Origin: an uncultured Flavobacteriales bacterium
Lineage (GTDB): Bacteria > Bacteroidota > Bacteroidia > Flavobacteriales_G > Salibacteraceae
Reading direction: 5' to 3'
Length of the DNA stretch: 64,000 bases
Assembly: GCA_937899835.1 (NCBI GenBank)
Contig: CALCCE010000151.1
Span: 1-64,000 of the forward strand
Position numbers and translations under genes: made by a program. Numbering within the stretch: position 1 is the stretch's first letter; each line of letters begins with the position of its first letter. Below, piece after piece: positions 63,910 to 64,000 of this stretch. The notes beneath the pieces were generated by a model. It was given only the letters and a program-made list of their open reading frames with translations. It ran no database searches and was not told where the DNA came from.

Positions 63910-64000
63910 ATGGAAGCCAGCACAACTTCTAAATACACCCTTCACAGTTGCTATGCTGATGATGCGGGCAACATTAATTCTATAAGAAGTTTCAGCCACC
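63910..64000 (+). CDS. Possible gene cut by the right edge
   Basis: An ATG at 63910 opens a frame that runs through the window end (about 30 residues, MEASTTSKYTLHSCYADDAG). It lies after the ABC-F terminator, a natural place for a new gene. No promoter match or family mark is seen, so it is a weak call. Confidence 0.3.
   Translation, partial: MEASTTSKYTLHSCYADDAGNINSIRSFSH

Noticed and set aside
63802-63999. Minus-strand frame of 65 codons at the right edge
   Set aside because: It spans the ABC-F terminator hairpin and its product has no features; treated as a shadow.

Overview
The window looks like chromosomal DNA of a Bacteroidota member, most likely a free-living Saprospirales/Lewinella-type bacterium (lineage is inference). 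Reasons: a SusC/SusD pair, several proteins with type IX secretion (T9SS) C-terminal sorting tails, many lipoproteins, Bacteroidota-style -7 elements (TAnnTTTG), and frequent TTG/GTG starts. I see no rRNA, tRNA, CRISPR array, transposase or prophage gene; it reads as core and accessory chromosome.

Left part (0-8 kb): after a gene cut by the left edge, a five-gene leftward operon encodes a TetR regulator, a membrane-bound class III nucleotide cyclase, and a complete RND tripartite pump (lipoprotein adaptor, inner-membrane pump, TolC-like channel). Copies of a TGAC-N5-GTCA palindrome lie before the regulator, before the cyclase and before the adaptor, so the unit looks self-regulated at three points.

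Middle (8-34 kb): mostly single genes and short operons: a MaoP/DUF413 protein, a ricin-type lectin with a partner of unknown fold, a pair of paralogous membrane proteins, an ECF-like sigma factor with Cys/His motifs, a siderophore-interacting reductase, a family 9 glycosyltransferase, and a stress section. In the stress section OxyR (both redox cysteines kept) faces a three-gene operon for a 95-aa protein, a DUF6952 protein and a lone SdhA/FrdA-type flavoprotein. A perfect OxyR box lies between them. Then come a glutaryl-CoA-dehydrogenase-like protein lacking the catalytic Glu, an AHSA1/DUF6157/WYL group, an oxidoreductase operon, a Crp-type regulator and a group III truncated haemoglobin.

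Right part (34-64 kb): two carbohydrate loci. The first (34.0-39.8 kb) is a translationally coupled operon: CBM9-like protein, GH28-like beta-helix protein, a small secreted protein and a GH78 alpha-L-rhamnosidase, pointing to rhamnogalacturonan/pectin. The second (49.5-61.4 kb) is divergent: SusC, SusD, a PNGase F-like amidase and a LamG protein leftwards, and an FHS-family sugar importer plus a GH92 alpha-mannosidase rightwards. Together these suggest capture and trimming of N-glycans from glycoproteins. Between the loci lie envelope proteins (a collagen-like lipoprotein, a SPOR-like protein, an FtsX-type permease, an M14 carboxypeptidase, a TonB-domain protein, a retropepsin/PDZ lipoprotein). 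An ABC-F ATPase with a degenerate second P-loop is near the right edge.

All family calls come from motif recognition by eye; no database search was run.
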